Source of the DNA: Pseudomonas sp. LS44
Lineage (GTDB): Bacteria > Pseudomonadota > Gammaproteobacteria > Pseudomonadales > Pseudomonadaceae
DNA: 64,000 nucleotides
Direction: 5' to 3'
Assembly: GCF_024730785.1 (NCBI RefSeq)
Contig: NZ_CP102830.1
Coordinates: 496,001 to 560,000 of the forward strand
This document shows, piece by piece, positions 9,427 to 26,563 of the stretch (positions are counted from its first letter, which is position 1; each line of letters opens with the position of its first letter). The translations under genes and the position numbers were made by a program. Under the pieces are notes generated by a model. That model searched no databases, was not told the DNA's origin, and was given only the letters and a program-made list of their open reading frames with translations.

Positions 9427-11859
9427 TCAGAACAGATCGATTGGAGCTGCCTCGTCTGCCGGCAGAGGGCTGCCCGGCACGCCAACGCCTGGATCGAGTT
9501 CGCTCATCGGCGGTGGCGAGTCTTCGCTCTTGAACAGCTCGAAGTAAGCATTCGGCGTTCCCGGGGTTGCCGCCCGTCCGCTGAGTGGATCGACGCGCAA
9601 GGTCAGCAGGCCGTCCGGCTCGCTCGGCGGGTGCTCGGGTTTGTCCTTGAGGGCCGCGCTCATATAGGTCATCCAAATCGGCAGGGCGATGGTGCCACCA
9701 AACTCGTGGCGTCCGAGGCTTTCTGGCTGATCGAAGCCGACCCATACGGTGGTGAGGTAGTCCGCGTTGTAGCCGGAGAACCAGCTGTCTTTGGATTCAT
9801 TGGTGGTGCCGGTTTTGCCGGCCAGATCGGCACGGCCCATGGCCATAGCCCGGCGGCCGGTGCCGCGCTTGATCACATCCTGGAGCATGCTGGTCATGAT
9901 GTAAGCGGTGCGCGCATCGAGAATGCGTTCGGCCACGGCTGGCTGCGGGCTGGTGCTGTCCGTCGTCGCCACCGGTTGCGGAGTGACGACCGTTTGCGGG
10001 GTCATGGGCTGGCTGGTGGTGAGTGCCTCATTAGGTACGCTGGGCGGGTTGGCAATAAACAGCGAGTCGCCGTTGCGGTTGCTGATGCGATCGACCAAAT
10101 AAGGCTGGACCTTGTAGCCGCCATTGGCGAACGCACTCCAACCGCCGGCAATCTCCAATGGCGTCAGGTTCGCGGTGCCTAAGGCCAGAGACAAGTTGCG
10201 CGGCAATTCCTGCTTGTTGAAGCCGAAATGGCTGACGTAATTCAGCGCATATTCGATGCCGATCGCTTGCAACAAACGGATGGAAACCAGGTTGCGCGAC
10301 TTGTAGAGCGCCTCGCGCAACCGGATCGGGCCGAGGAATGTGTTGTTGTCATTCTTTGGGCGCCAGACCTGATCCAGATACTCGTCGACGAACACGATGG
10401 GCGCATCGTTCACCAGGGTGGCGGCGGTGTAGCCACGATCCAGCGCGGCGCTATAGATGAAGGGCTTGAAGCTGGAGCCTGGCTGGCGCTTGGCTTGCGC
10501 GGCGCGATTGTAATTGCTCTGTTCGAAGGAGAAGCCGCCAACCAGCGCGCGAATGGCTCCGTTCTGCGGGTCGAGGGAGACCAGCGCGCTTTGTGCTGCA
10601 GGTATCTGGCTGAATAGCAGGGTACCGCCATCCTGGCGCTGCACGCGGATCAGATCTCCGATCTGCACCACATCCGCTGGCTGTTGCGGCCGCGGCCCGA
10701 GGCTGTTGGTGTTAAGGAATGGGCGCGCCCATTTCATACTCTCCCACGTGACCGTTTCCTCTTGTCCGCTGCGAGTCAGGACCAGAATGCCGCTCTTCTC
10801 AACTTGGGTGACGATTGCTGGCTCAAGGCCGCCAATGTATTTGCTCTTGGCCAGCTCCAGCTGCCAGGTTTCCTTGGTCATTCCCGGTAGGCGCGTTTCC
10901 GGCCCTCGGTAGCCATGGCGTTGGTCGTAGCTGAGTAGACCTTGGCGCACCGCGACATTGGCCGCTTCCTGCAGCTGACTGGGTACCGTAGTGGTGACAT
11001 GGAAGCCTTCGGTGTAGGCCTCGCTGCCATAGCGGCCGACCATCTCGGCTCGCGCCATCTCGGCGACATACGGCGCGACAAGTTCTGGTGTTGGCACATG
11101 GTAGCTGGCGTTGATCGGTTCGTTCAGCGCGGCTTGATAGCGCGCCTCGTCGATCTTGCCGAGCTTGTACATGCGCCCGAGAATCCAGTCGCGGCGCTCT
11201 TTGCTGCGAGTCGGGTTGACGAGTGGATTGAAGCGCGAGGGGGCCTTGGGCAAGCCAGCGATCATCGCCATCTGCGCGAGGCTGACATCACGGATGGATT
11301 TGCCGTAATACACTTGCGCCGCTGCCTCGATGCCGTAGGCGCGATTACCCAAATAGATTTTATTGACGTACAACTCGAGAATTTCGTCTTTGCTCAGCTC
11401 GCGCTCGATTTGCAGGGCGAGCAAGATCTCGCTGATCTTGCGCGAAAAGCTGCGCTCGCTGGTAAGGAAGTAGTTCTTCGCCACCTGCATGGTGATCGTG
11501 CTGCCGCCGGTTTGAATCTGTCCGCTCTTCAATAATTGCGTGGCGGCGCGCATCAGGCTGCTTAAATCGACGCCATAATGATTTGCGAAATTATCATCCT
11601 CGGCAGACAGTAGCGCCTTGATGAAATCTGGTGGAATATCGGCGAAGCGAATAGGGGAGCGGCGCATCTCGCCGAACTCGGCGATTAGCTTGGCATCGCT
11701 GCTGTAGACCCGGAGGGGGATCTGTAGCTGAATGCTGCGTAGCGAGTCCACGGAGGGGAGACCGGGGCTCAAATAAAGGTAGGCGCCGCTGAAACTGAGC
11801 AGCAGCCCGCAAAAAACAGTGACGCAGAGCCACCAGAAGAGTTTCAGCAGGCGCATCAA
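9427..11859 (-). CDS. ponA: Penicillin-binding protein 1A, bifunctional peptidoglycan synthase
   Basis: Class A PBP that polymerises and cross-links peptidoglycan. The 810-residue protein has one N-terminal membrane anchor (about 7-30), a GT51 transglycosylase domain with catalytic motif EDDNFANHYG (Glu87), an inserted domain at about 300-420, and a transpeptidase domain with SxxK at 462-465 (GSSFK) and KTGTT near residue 690. A Pro/Thr/Gln-rich low-complexity insertion lies between these last motifs (around 620-660), as in other Pseudomonas PBP1A. It is divergent from pilM across 182 AT-rich bases, the same arrangement as in P. aeruginosa and E. coli (mrcA next to the pilM homologue). Confidence 0.97.
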   Translation of the reverse strand: MMRLLKLFWWLCVTVFCGLLLSFSGAYLYLSPGLPSVDSLRSIQLQIPLRVYSSDAKLIAEFGEMRRSPIRFADIPPDFIKALLSAEDDNFANHYGVDLSSLMRAATQLLKSGQIQTGGSTITMQVAKNYFLTSERSFSRKISEILLALQIERELSKDEILELYVNKIYLGNRAYGIEAAAQVYYGKSIRDVSLAQMAMIAGLPKAPSRFNPLVNPTRSKERRDWILGRMYKLGKIDEARYQAALNEPINASYHVPTPELVAPYVAEMARAEMVGRYGSEAYTEGFHVTTTVPSQLQEAANVAVRQGLLSYDQRHGYRGPETRLPGMTKETWQLELAKSKYIGGLEPAIVTQVEKSGILVLTRSGQEETVTWESMKWARPFLNTNSLGPRPQQPADVVQIGDLIRVQRQDGGTLLFSQIPAAQSALVSLDPQNGAIRALVGGFSFEQSNYNRAAQAKRQPGSSFKPFIYSAALDRGYTAATLVNDAPIVFVDEYLDQVWRPKNDNNTFLGPIRLREALYKSRNLVSIRLLQAIGIEYALNYVSHFGFNKQELPRNLSLALGTANLTPLEIAGGWSAFANGGYKVQPYLVDRISNRNGDSLFIANPPSVPNEALTTSQPMTPQTVVTPQPVATTDSTSPQPAVAERILDARTAYIMTSMLQDVIKRGTGRRAMAMGRADLAGKTGTTNESKDSWFSGYNADYLTTVWVGFDQPESLGRHEFGGTIALPIWMTYMSAALKDKPEHPPSEPDGLLTLRVDPLSGRAATPGTPNAYFELFKSEDSPPPMSELDPGVGVPGSPLPADEAAPIDLF

Positions 11860-12002
11860 GGCTTGTGGATTTCCAGATAAAAGAATGGGTTAAGCGCAGG
11901 GTAAAGCTAAAAGAGAAAAATCGTTCACATTATAAGCGCTTTTTTTTCGGCGTAGCTATTTGCGCTTGTGTCAAGACTGTTATTTAATGTGAAAAAACAT
12001 AA

Positions 12003-13105
<1,103 letters not shown>

Positions 13106-13106
<1 letters not shown>

Positions 13107-13678
13107 TGGCGCGCATTAACCTTCTGCCTTGGCGCGAACAACTGCGCGAGGAGCGTAAGCAGCGATTTCTAGCGACCTTAGCCGGCGTTTTAGTGGTGGC
13201 CGCAGGTCTTGTTTTTCTCGGTGACCAATATTTGAACTCGGCTATTGAGCAGCAAAATGCTCGGAACGATTTCATTCGCAAGGAAAATGCCGTTTTGGAT
13301 GCGCGGATAAAAGAAATTAGCGAATTGAAAACACGTCGCCAGCAGTTGCTTGAGCGAATGAAGATTATTCAAGACTTGCAGGGTAATCGACCAATTATCG
13401 GGCGTGTATTTGATCAGTTGGCGCGTACTTTACCTGATGGCGTTTATTTTACCTCCCTCGGTATGAAAGAAAAAAACATAGCTATTGATGGCGCGGCAGA
13501 ATCCAATAACCGTGTCTCAAATTTAATGCGCAATTTAGATGCCTCGGATTGGTTGCAGGCGCCAAATCTCACCGCCGTCAAGGCGGTCACGGCCGGGGCC
13601 TTGGATCAGGCCAATGTGTTTCAGTTGACCGTGCAGCAGACGCAACCTTCAGTTGAAGTAGATGGGGTCAAAAAATGA
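13106..13678 (+). CDS. pilN: Type IV pilus assembly protein PilN
   Basis: Bitopic inner-membrane protein of the alignment subcomplex. The conserved N-terminal motif INLLPWRE (residues 4-11) is the PilM-binding segment. A membrane helix at about 23-42 and a coiled-coil at about 45-90 lead to a periplasmic ferredoxin-like domain that pairs with PilO. 190 residues, as expected. Start overlaps the pilM stop (TGATG) and its end overlaps pilO by 4 bases, so translation is probably coupled. Confidence 0.97.
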
Positions 13679-14298
13679 GCTTTTCCGACTCTCTCGAAAG
13701 TATTCGAAAAATTGATTTAAATGATTTGGATCTGAATAACTTAGGCTCTTGGCCGGTACCAGTAAAAGCCATTGCCTGTGTTCTTTTGTTAGTCCTCGTT
13801 TTGGCGCTTGGTTATAACTTTCATCTAAAAGATCTTGAAGCTCAGTTGGATCAGCAGCGCGCTGAGGAAGTCACCTTAAAAGAGCAGTTCTCCAATAAGG
13901 CGTTCCAGGCAGCAAATTTGGAAGCGTATAAGGAGCAGATGAAGGAAATGGAGGTTTCTTTTGGTGCGCTTTTGCGGCAGCTGCCAAGTGATACTGAAGT
14001 TCCAGGCCTGCTTGAGGATATTACGCGGACTGGTTTGGGTAGTGGTCTGGAGTTTGAAGAGATCAAGCTTTTGCCTGAGGCTGCGCAGCAGTTCTATATT
14101 GAGCTACCTATCCAGATTTCTGTGATCGGGGCTTATCATGATTTAGCAACATTCGTCAGTGGCGTCGCTAGCCTGCCGCGTATCGTTACTTTGCATGATT
14201 TTGAAATTAAGCCGGTTAGCGCGGATAGTTCGACGAAATTGCGTATGACGATTTTGGCAAAAACCTATCGCTATAACGATAAGGGGCTACAGAAGTGA
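13675..14298 (+). CDS. pilO: Type IV pilus assembly protein PilO
   Basis: 207-residue partner of PilN. A cytoplasmic N-terminus is followed by a membrane helix at about 30-46 (VKAIACVLLLVLVLALGYNF), a coiled-coil at about 50-95 and the periplasmic domain that forms the PilN-PilO heterodimer and contacts PilP. Base composition is strikingly AT-rich: the 60 bases from 13681 contain only 18 G or C. Overlaps both neighbours by 4 bases. Confidence 0.97.
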   Translation: MSFSDSLESIRKIDLNDLDLNNLGSWPVPVKAIACVLLLVLVLALGYNFHLKDLEAQLDQQRAEEVTLKEQFSNKAFQAANLEAYKEQMKEMEVSFGALLRQLPSDTEVPGLLEDITRTGLGSGLEFEEIKLLPEAAQQFYIELPIQISVIGAYHDLATFVSGVASLPRIVTLHDFEIKPVSADSSTKLRMTILAKTYRYNDKGLQK

Positions 14299-14822
14299 AG
14301 AGCTCCCATATTGCTTTCTATAGTTTAATGTTTTTGGGGCTGGCTGGGTGCGGCTCTGGCAGTGACTTCGCTGATTTGCAAGGCTACATGGATGAAGTTC
14401 GTGCTCGCCCCAAGGGTTCGATTGAGCCCCTGCCTAAGTTTCAGCCTTATGAAGCGTTTACCTACAGCGCCGCGGCCTTGCGCAGTCCATTTCAGCCGCC
14501 TATAAAAATAGATCTGATCAGTCGTTCGAAGGGCTCAAGGGATATTAAGCCTGACGAAACACGGGTAAGGCAGTTTTTAGAAGGTTTCAATATAGAAGTC
14601 TTCGAAATGGTAGGCACTCTTTCAAACAATGGAGGGATGTTTGCTTTGGTTAACGGCGCTGGAGGGGTTCACCGAATCAAGGTTGGTGATTACTTGGGGC
14701 GTAACAATGGTCGCATCGTTGCGATCGATGAGGCGAAAGTAGATGTGCTCGAAATAGTCCCGGACGGTGAGGGTGGCTGGCTGGAACGACCACGAAGTCT
14801 ATCTCTCAAAGAGCGCTCTTAA
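14295..14822 (+). CDS. pilP: Type IV pilus lipoprotein PilP
   Basis: 175-residue inner-membrane lipoprotein with lipobox LAGC (Cys19). The N-terminal unstructured stretch (to about 75) carries the short motif that binds PilNO; the C-terminal beta-sandwich (about 95-165, GMFALVNGAGGVHRIKVGDY) contacts the N-terminal domains of PilQ. It bridges the inner-membrane complex to the secretin. Overlaps pilO by 4 bases; pilQ follows after 15 bases. Confidence 0.97.
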   Translation: MKSSHIAFYSLMFLGLAGCGSGSDFADLQGYMDEVRARPKGSIEPLPKFQPYEAFTYSAAALRSPFQPPIKIDLISRSKGSRDIKPDETRVRQFLEGFNIEVFEMVGTLSNNGGMFALVNGAGGVHRIKVGDYLGRNNGRIVAIDEAKVDVLEIVPDGEGGWLERPRSLSLKERS

Positions 14823-14837
14823 GTTTGGGGTGGGGAA

Positions 14838-16943
14838 ATGAAAAATAATTACCGGTCTGCAAAACGGAAACTTATAATGAACGGCTCTATTTCGCGCCTC
14901 TGTATTTCTTTTTTGGCGGTATTTTTATCGCCAATCGCAATGGCTGCAAATCTTGAAGCGCTAGATGTTGCAGCGTTGCCGGGAGATCGTGTCGAGTTAA
15001 AGTTAGCTTTTGACGCTCCTGTAGCGGCTCCGCGGGGCTATACGATTGAGCAACCGGCGCGAATCGCTCTGGACCTTCCTGGGGTAAAAAATGGGTTGGG
15101 CGCAAAGAATCGTGAGTTAGGTGTCGGTAACGCGCGCAGCATCACCGTGGTTGAAGCCAAAGACCGGACCCGTTTAATTATCAACCTCGCTACTTTGGCC
15201 CCGTATAGCACTAGGGCCGAAGGCAATACTTTATATGTGGTCGTCGGTGAAGGCTCCGCTGCTTCTGCGCCGGCGGCAAGTATCCCCGCCGCCTCCCCAG
15301 TAGCGGCAAAAAAGACTTATGCGTCAATAGGTCGGGCGATCAGTAATATAGATTTTCAACGCGGCGAGCAGGGCGAGGGCAATGTGGTTATCGAGCTTTC
15401 CGATCCATCGGTAAGCCCAGACATTCAGGAGCAAGGTGGCAAAATCCGATTGGATTTCGTGCGAACGCAGTTGCCAGAAAATCTCCGCGTTCGCTTGGAC
15501 GTTAAGGATTTTGCTACTCCAGTTCAGTTCGTGAGTGCTGCCGGTACTGGCGATAAGGCAAGTATCACTATTGAGCCGAGCGGTTTCTATGACTACCTGG
15601 CTTATCAGACTGATAACAAATTGACCATAAGTATCAAGCCGTTGACCCAGCAAGATGTCGAAAAGCGAAAAAATGAAAGCTTTGCCTACAACGGCGAAAA
15701 GCTATCGCTCAACTTTCAAGATATCGATGTCCGCTCAGTCCTTCAGTTGATTGCTGATTTTACCGATTTGAACCTCGTCGCCAGCGACACTGTCCAGGGC
15801 AATATTACTTTGCGCTTGCAGAATGTCCCGTGGGACCAGGCCCTGGATCTAGTACTTAAGACAAAAGGTTTGGATAAACGCAAGGTCGGAAACGTTCTTC
15901 TGGTTGCACCGGCTGATGAAATAGCCGCCCGCGAAAGACAGGAATTAGAATCGCAGAAGCAAATTGCTGAATTGGCCCCTCTTCGTCGAGAGCTTATTCA
16001 AGTTAACTATGCTAAAGCGACAGATATATCGAAGTTGTTTCAATCGGTAACAAGCGGCGATGCAAGTAAAGATGAGCGTGGTTCGATTACTGTTGATGAT
16101 CGCACCAATAGCATCATCGCGTATCAAACTCAGGATAAGCTCGACGAGTTGCGGCGGATCGTTTCGCAGTTGGATATTCCGGTTCGTCAGGTAATGATTG
16201 AGGCGCGCATCGTTGAGGCGAATGTTGATTATGACAAATCGCTTGGTGTCGAATGGCGTGGGGTTGGCATTGGTGACAATAATTGGGTGGTCGGCGGCTC
16301 GAACAGCTTGCTCAGCGCCAATCCGGCGCGGAGTCCGTTGACCAATGCCGGAACCTTCGTAGATATGGGCGCGAATGCGGCGACTTCTGGCCTGAACTTG
16401 GGGTTCATCACTGATAACACCATTCTTGATTTGGAGTTGTCGGCAATGGAAAAAACCGGTAACGGTGAGATTGTGTCGCAACCAAAAGTTGTTACATCGG
16501 ACAAGGAAACAGCGAAGATCCTTAAAGGAGCTGAGGTTCCGTATCAGGAGGCCAGCTCCAGTGGTGCTACTAGTACTTCCTTCAAGGAGGCGGCGCTTTC
16601 GTTGGAAGTGACCCCGCAAATCACTCCTGATAACCGTGTCATTATGGAAGTGAAAGTTACCAAGGATGAACCGGACTTCGCTAATGCACTGAATGGCGTT
16701 CCGCCAATCAAGAAGAACGAAGTTAATGCAAAGGTTCTAGTCAGCGACGGCGAAACCATAGTCATCGGTGGGGTGTTCTCCAACACTCAAACCAAATCTG
16801 TGGATAAAGTTCCATTCCTTGGGGATCTACCCTTCCTTGGGCGTCTATTCAAGCGGGATACTGTTACCGATAGAAAATCTGAACTGTTGGTGTTCTTGAC
16901 GCCGCGGATCATGAATAACCAGGCCATCGCAGTGAGCCGTTAA
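14838..16943 (+). CDS. pilQ: Type IV pilus secretin PilQ
   Basis: Outer-membrane secretin through which the pilus fibre passes. The 701-residue frame has a signal peptide ending in AMAA, one or two AMIN domains (about 40-280) that bind peptidoglycan, an STN/N0 domain (about 295-365, [19 protein letters not shown]), an N1 KH-like domain (about 390-460) and a secretin barrel domain (about 520-695, with [15 protein letters not shown] near the end). ATG 14838 is preceded by GGGG. The alternative ATG at 14877 ([13 protein letters not shown]) gives a more ordinary signal peptide and would be 688 residues; either is possible. Last gene of the pil operon; aroK begins 4 bases after the stop. Confidence 0.95.
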   Translation: MKNNYRSAKRKLIMNGSISRLCISFLAVFLSPIAMAANLEALDVAALPGDRVELKLAFDAPVAAPRGYTIEQPARIALDLPGVKNGLGAKNRELGVGNARSITVVEAKDRTRLIINLATLAPYSTRAEGNTLYVVVGEGSAASAPAASIPAASPVAAKKTYASIGRAISNIDFQRGEQGEGNVVIELSDPSVSPDIQEQGGKIRLDFVRTQLPENLRVRLDVKDFATPVQFVSAAGTGDKASITIEPSGFYDYLAYQTDNKLTISIKPLTQQDVEKRKNESFAYNGEKLSLNFQDIDVRSVLQLIADFTDLNLVASDTVQGNITLRLQNVPWDQALDLVLKTKGLDKRKVGNVLLVAPADEIAARERQELESQKQIAELAPLRRELIQVNYAKATDISKLFQSVTSGDASKDERGSITVDDRTNSIIAYQTQDKLDELRRIVSQLDIPVRQVMIEARIVEANVDYDKSLGVEWRGVGIGDNNWVVGGSNSLLSANPARSPLTNAGTFVDMGANAATSGLNLGFITDNTILDLELSAMEKTGNGEIVSQPKVVTSDKETAKILKGAEVPYQEASSSGATSTSFKEAALSLEVTPQITPDNRVIMEVKVTKDEPDFANALNGVPPIKKNEVNAKVLVSDGETIVIGGVFSNTQTKSVDKVPFLGDLPFLGRLFKRDTVTDRKSELLVFLTPRIMNNQAIAVSR

Positions 16944-16947
16944 TTTT

Positions 16948-17466
16948 GTGCAGAATTTGATTTTGATTGGCCCGATGGGCGCTGGAAAAAGCACCATCGG
17001 GCGCCTGTTGGCCAAAGAGCTCCGATTGCCCTTCAAAGATTCCGATAAGGAAATTGAGCAGCGAACCGGGGCAAACATTCCTTGGATTTTTGATGTAGAA
17101 GGCGAGCAGGGTTTTCGGGAGCGAGAGCATGCCGTTCTGGTTGAACTCTGCGAGCAGGATGGCGTTGTTTTGGCTACTGGTGGGGGAGCGGTATTGCGGC
17201 AGGACAACCGCGATGCCCTGTATGCAGGTGGCCGTGTTGTCTATCTGCATACTTCGGTGGAGCAGCAGATTGACCGCACCTCTCGGGATCGCAATCGACC
17301 TCTTTTGCGAACTGGAGATCCGGGGCGAGTGCTCCGTGAGCTGATGGCAATCCGTGATCCGTTGTACCGCGAAATTGCAGATATTATCATCGAGACCGAT
17401 GAGCGCCCGCCTCGCATGGTTGTCCAGGAAATCCTCGAACGTCTCCAGGCGCTTCCGCCGCGTTAA
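16948..17466 (+). CDS. aroK: Shikimate kinase
   Basis: Phosphorylates shikimate at O3 in aromatic amino acid synthesis. The 172-residue product has the P-loop GPMGAGKS (residues 8-15), the DSD motif binding Mg and shikimate ([13 protein letters not shown]), FREREH, the GGG loop (LATGGGAVL) and RNRPLL in the lid. Start is GTG 16948, giving [15 protein letters not shown]. It lies 4 bases after pilQ and before aroB, the widespread pilMNOPQ-aroK-aroB-damX order, so it is likely in the same operon. Confidence 0.97.
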   Translation: MQNLILIGPMGAGKSTIGRLLAKELRLPFKDSDKEIEQRTGANIPWIFDVEGEQGFREREHAVLVELCEQDGVVLATGGGAVLRQDNRDALYAGGRVVYLHTSVEQQIDRTSRDRNRPLLRTGDPGRVLRELMAIRDPLYREIADIIIETDERPPRMVVQEILERLQALPPR

Positions 17467-17517
17467 AGCCGCGGCGGAATTGCGTTATCCTAGTGCCCTT
17501 TTTAGCGCGGGGGCCGC

Positions 17518-18615
17518 ATGCAAACTCTTCAAGTCGAGCTTGGCGAACGAAGCTATCCGATTTATATCGGAGCGCAGCTGTTGGCCCAGGCTGAACTGCT
17601 CACCCAGCATATCTCTGGGCACCAAGTCGCCATCGTAACCAACGAAACGGTAGCTCCTCTTTACCTCGGCAAGCTCACGAAGGCATTGCAAGGTTTTGAG
17701 TTGGCGACTGTGGTTCTGCCTGATGGTGAAGCGTTCAAAAATTGGGAAACCCTGCAGTTGATTTTTGACGGGTTACTGAGCGCGCGCCACGAGCGAAGCA
17801 CAACTGTAATTGCCTTGGGTGGCGGGGTAGTTGGAGATATGGCTGGCTTTGCGGCTGCGTGCTATCAGCGTGGTGTCGATTTCATCCAGGTCCCGACTAC
17901 GCTGCTGTCGCAGGTTGATTCGTCGGTGGGGGGTAAAACCGGTATTAATCACCCGCAGGGCAAGAACATGATCGGCGCGTTCTATCAGCCGAAGGCTGTG
18001 CTGATCGATACCGCGAGTCTGATTAGCCTGCCGCCGCGCGAGCTGTCGGCCGGGCTAGCTGAAGTCATCAAATACGGTCTGATTTGTGACGAGCCGTTCC
18101 TTGCCTGGCTGGAAAGCAATATCGAATCGCTGCGTGCGCTTGATCAGCAGGCGTTGAGCGTGGCAATCGAGCGCTCATGTGCTGCCAAGGCCCAGGTTGT
18201 CGGAGTGGATGAGCGTGAGTCGGGATTGCGCGCGATTCTGAATCTTGGCCATACCTTTGGTCATGCCATCGAAACCCACCAGGGCTATGGCGTTTGGCTG
18301 CATGGCGAGGCGGTGGCGGCCGGAACCGTGATGGCGCTGGAAATGTCTAGGCGTTTGGGTTGGATTACCGCTGCTGAGCGTGATCGGGCGGTTCGTTTGT
18401 TCCAGCGAGCGGGACTGCCGGTGGTGCCGCCGGAAGAAATGGTTCCGGAAGACTTCCTCAAACACATGGCGGTAGACAAGAAGGTGCAGGGTGGGCGTTT
18501 GCGTCTGGTACTGCTCCGCCAGATCGGGGATGCCATCGTCACTGGCGACTTCCCTCGCGAAATTCTAGATGCCACCTTGGCTACGGATTACCGTGCGCTG
18601 GTGGCTCAGCTTTGA
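17518..18615 (+). CDS. aroB: 3-dehydroquinate synthase
   Basis: Second step of the shikimate pathway, cyclising DAHP to 3-dehydroquinate with NAD and a divalent metal. Seen are the NAD-binding [11 protein letters not shown], the motif [21 protein letters not shown], and metal ligands Glu in GLAEVIKYG and His in [11 protein letters not shown] and [10 protein letters not shown]. 365 residues, normal length. Follows aroK by 51 bases. Confidence 0.98.
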   Translation: MQTLQVELGERSYPIYIGAQLLAQAELLTQHISGHQVAIVTNETVAPLYLGKLTKALQGFELATVVLPDGEAFKNWETLQLIFDGLLSARHERSTTVIALGGGVVGDMAGFAAACYQRGVDFIQVPTTLLSQVDSSVGGKTGINHPQGKNMIGAFYQPKAVLIDTASLISLPPRELSAGLAEVIKYGLICDEPFLAWLESNIESLRALDQQALSVAIERSCAAKAQVVGVDERESGLRAILNLGHTFGHAIETHQGYGVWLHGEAVAAGTVMALEMSRRLGWITAAERDRAVRLFQRAGLPVVPPEEMVPEDFLKHMAVDKKVQGGRLRLVLLRQIGDAIVTGDFPREILDATLATDYRALVAQL

Positions 18616-18633
18616 AAATTAATTGAGAACGCC

Positions 18634-20244
18634 ATGACCAGTTTGCATGCCGACGAAACGTTCCTAAGCCATTTCCAGTTCAGTCATGATCCATTTGCAG
18701 CCCGAGTTCCCGGGTTCAAATTTTTCCCTGCGCAACGCAAGCCGGTGTTGGGGCAGCTGCATCATTTAGCGCGATACAGCCAGCTTCTTTTGGCGGTGAC
18801 TGGTCCGCAAGGCAGTGGCAAGACCTTGCTGCGCCAGGCGCTGGTTGCCAGCACCAATAAGCAGGCGGTGCAAAGCGTTGTGATTTCGGCGCGCGGCGGT
18901 ATGGATGCTGGCAGCCTGCTGCGTCAGGTCGCTCAAGGGCTGAGCTCGGCGCAATCGGAAGTCCGGGCAATTCTTGCTCAAGTGGCTCAGCTGGCGTTGA
19001 TGGGGCAGGAGGTCTACTTGCTGGTGGACGATGCCGAGCAGGCCGATGAATCAGCGCTCGATACGTTGATGGCGTTGGCGGCAGGTGGTGGCGAAGGCCG
19101 TCCGCACGTGTTTTTGTTTGGGCATTCGTCGTTGTTGCCGCGTTTGGAGCTGCTCAGCGATGGTGAGGAGCGTTTTCACGCAATTGAATTGCAACCCTAC
19201 AGTGAGGACGAAACCCGGGAGTATCTCGCTCAGCGCTTGGAGGGTGCCGGAAGCGGTATTGAGGTTTTATCCGATGAACAAGTGGGGGAGATACATCAGC
19301 AGTCGGCTGGCTGGCCTGGGCTGATCAATCAAACTGCGCGCGATACGCTAATCGAAACGATGTTGGCTCAGCGTGGTGCGACGCAATCGCCTGGGTTTGC
19401 CATGAAACTACCGATAAAGCATGTGCTGGCGTTGGCATTGGTCGTCTTGGTGGTCGGTGGTGCGTGGCTGATGAAGGGCGGCAAGGGCGAAGAACCTGGC
19501 GTGCCGCCTGCCACTGAATTGTCGCCTGAGGCTGCTGCGCTGGCACCGGTTGTCGCAGCGAGTGAGGAGGGAGCTTCGCAAGCCGGGCCGGCTATTGAGT
19601 TTGCCGGCGGCAGCCAGCCATTGCCGTTGCCGTTAGTGGGCGAGGCGCAGCCAGTCATTCGCGAGCCGCTGGCGCAGGCGGCGGGTCAGGCTGATGGCGA
19701 AGAGGCAGCTTTGACCGAGCCGCTTGCTCCGCCGATGCCATCGGCAGTTGCTGTGGCGCCAGTAGTAGCGCCAACGACGCCGCCCGTTGCGGTAGTTGCG
19801 CCAGCACCCGCACCGACAGCGCCCGCCCCAGCACCGGCAGCCGCAGTGGCAGTAAAACCTGCTCCTGTTGCAGCGCCCAAACCTGTCGAGAAACCAGCCG
19901 CCAAGCCTGTAGCAAAACCTGCAGAGAAAACTGCCGTGGCTTCGGCGGCTATCCCTGCAGGATCGAATTGGTTCCGTCAGCAGCCGGCGGGTAACTTTGC
20001 CTTGCAGGTACTGGGCACGCGTTCGGAAGGCAGTGCCAGGGACTTTGTCCGCCAACAAGGCGGTGAATACCACTACTTCAAAAAAGTGCACCAAGGCCAG
20101 CCGCTGTACGTAGTCACCTACGGCAATTTCGCGACGCGCAATGCGGCGATGGCGGCCATCAAGAGCCTTCCGGCGAAGGTGCAGGCCAGCAAGCCGTGGC
20201 CCCGCAGTTTTGCCAGCATCCAGCAGGAAGCGCAGGCGCGCTAA
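18634..20244 (+). CDS. DamX-like AAA ATPase with C-terminal SPOR domain
   Basis: The 536-residue protein combines an ExeA-like AAA domain (about 15-240; Walker A GPQGSGKT, Walker B VYLLVDDAEQ), one membrane helix at about 258-276 (HVLALALVVLVVGGAWLM), a long Ala/Pro linker (about 285-445, very rich in AP and VAP repeats) and a SPOR domain (about 450-530, GNFALQVLGTRSEGSARDF). This is the position and layout of E. coli DamX, a septal protein that binds glycan and modulates division, so a role at the septum is likely. The N-terminal ATPase resembles type II secretion ExeA. Function in Pseudomonas is not established by sequence. Confidence 0.85.
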   Translation: MTSLHADETFLSHFQFSHDPFAARVPGFKFFPAQRKPVLGQLHHLARYSQLLLAVTGPQGSGKTLLRQALVASTNKQAVQSVVISARGGMDAGSLLRQVAQGLSSAQSEVRAILAQVAQLALMGQEVYLLVDDAEQADESALDTLMALAAGGGEGRPHVFLFGHSSLLPRLELLSDGEERFHAIELQPYSEDETREYLAQRLEGAGSGIEVLSDEQVGEIHQQSAGWPGLINQTARDTLIETMLAQRGATQSPGFAMKLPIKHVLALALVVLVVGGAWLMKGGKGEEPGVPPATELSPEAAALAPVVAASEEGASQAGPAIEFAGGSQPLPLPLVGEAQPVIREPLAQAAGQADGEEAALTEPLAPPMPSAVAVAPVVAPTTPPVAVVAPAPAPTAPAPAPAAAVAVKPAPVAAPKPVEKPAAKPVAKPAEKTAVASAAIPAGSNWFRQQPAGNFALQVLGTRSEGSARDFVRQQGGEYHYFKKVHQGQPLYVVTYGNFATRNAAMAAIKSLPAKVQASKPWPRSFASIQQEAQAR

Positions 20245-20246
20245 TT

Positions 20247-20292
20247 GCACTCGAGTGCGGGAAGATGACTGCGCGGTCAATAGCATGACCGC
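20247..20292. other. Palindrome GCACTCGAGTGC and adjacent hairpin after the DamX-like gene
   Basis: A perfect 12-base palindrome (20247-20258) sits 3 bases after the stop codon. It is followed by GCGGTCA, a 6-base loop and TGACCGC (20273-20292). The hairpin has no T-run, so it is at best a weak terminator; the palindrome could be a protein site for the downstream gltB promoter. Confidence 0.4.
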
Positions 20293-20350
20293 GTAGTGCC
20301 ATCCTTCCATTTAAGCGACATAAGGTGTCGCGCAATCGCCGTGCGGGGGT

Positions 20351-20379
20351 TTGTGACCCCCTAAACAGCTGTGTACAAT
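20351..20379 (+). promoter_or_regulatory. Candidate sigma70 promoter of gltBD
   Basis: TTGTGA (20351-20356), 17-base spacer, TACAAT (20374-20379, five of six consensus bases). It predicts a leader of about 100 bases before gltB. Confidence 0.55.
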
Positions 20380-20485
20380 GATCCCCCTTTTGCCTGCGCA
20401 AAGCTGGCGCATAGTCCTGCGCGTTTGGTAAGTGATTGAATTAGAAAGCAATTGCCTTGTAAGAGGCACCCTGGTGAGAGTCTCT

Positions 20486-24931
<4,446 letters not shown>

Positions 24932-24954
24932 TCGCGCCTGAAGTAGTTTGATGA

Positions 24955-26382
<1,428 letters not shown>

Positions 26383-26409
26383 ACCGCGCGGCATATCGCC
26401 GCTACGGAC

Positions 26410-26437
26410 AAAAGGCACGGCACTCGCCGTGCCTTTT
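26410..26437 (+). terminator. Rho-independent terminator of gltBD
   Basis: AAAAGGCACGGC, loop ACTC, GCCGTGCCTTTT: a perfect 8-bp G/C-rich stem extended by A-T pairs, 27 bases after gltD. Confidence 0.9.
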
Positions 26438-26474
26438 GCATTGGGCTTTGCGACAATTGCCCACCTTTTTGTGA

Positions 26475-26517
26475 GTGGGCGGTGGGTTACGTCGCGCTGC
26501 GGCTAATCCACCCTACG
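26475..26517. repeat. Dispersed palindromic intergenic repeat
   Basis: The unit reads, on the minus strand, CGTAGGGTGGATTAGCCGCA followed by GCGCGACGTAACCCACCG. It belongs to the same family as the copies at 431, 39804, 43091, 43151 and 59015. It ends about 45 bases before hemE and so must overlap or adjoin its promoter region. Confidence 0.7.
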
Positions 26518-26563
26518 ATAATGCCCGCACTTTTTTGCTGCCGAATTGTTGGGAACACTGCCC

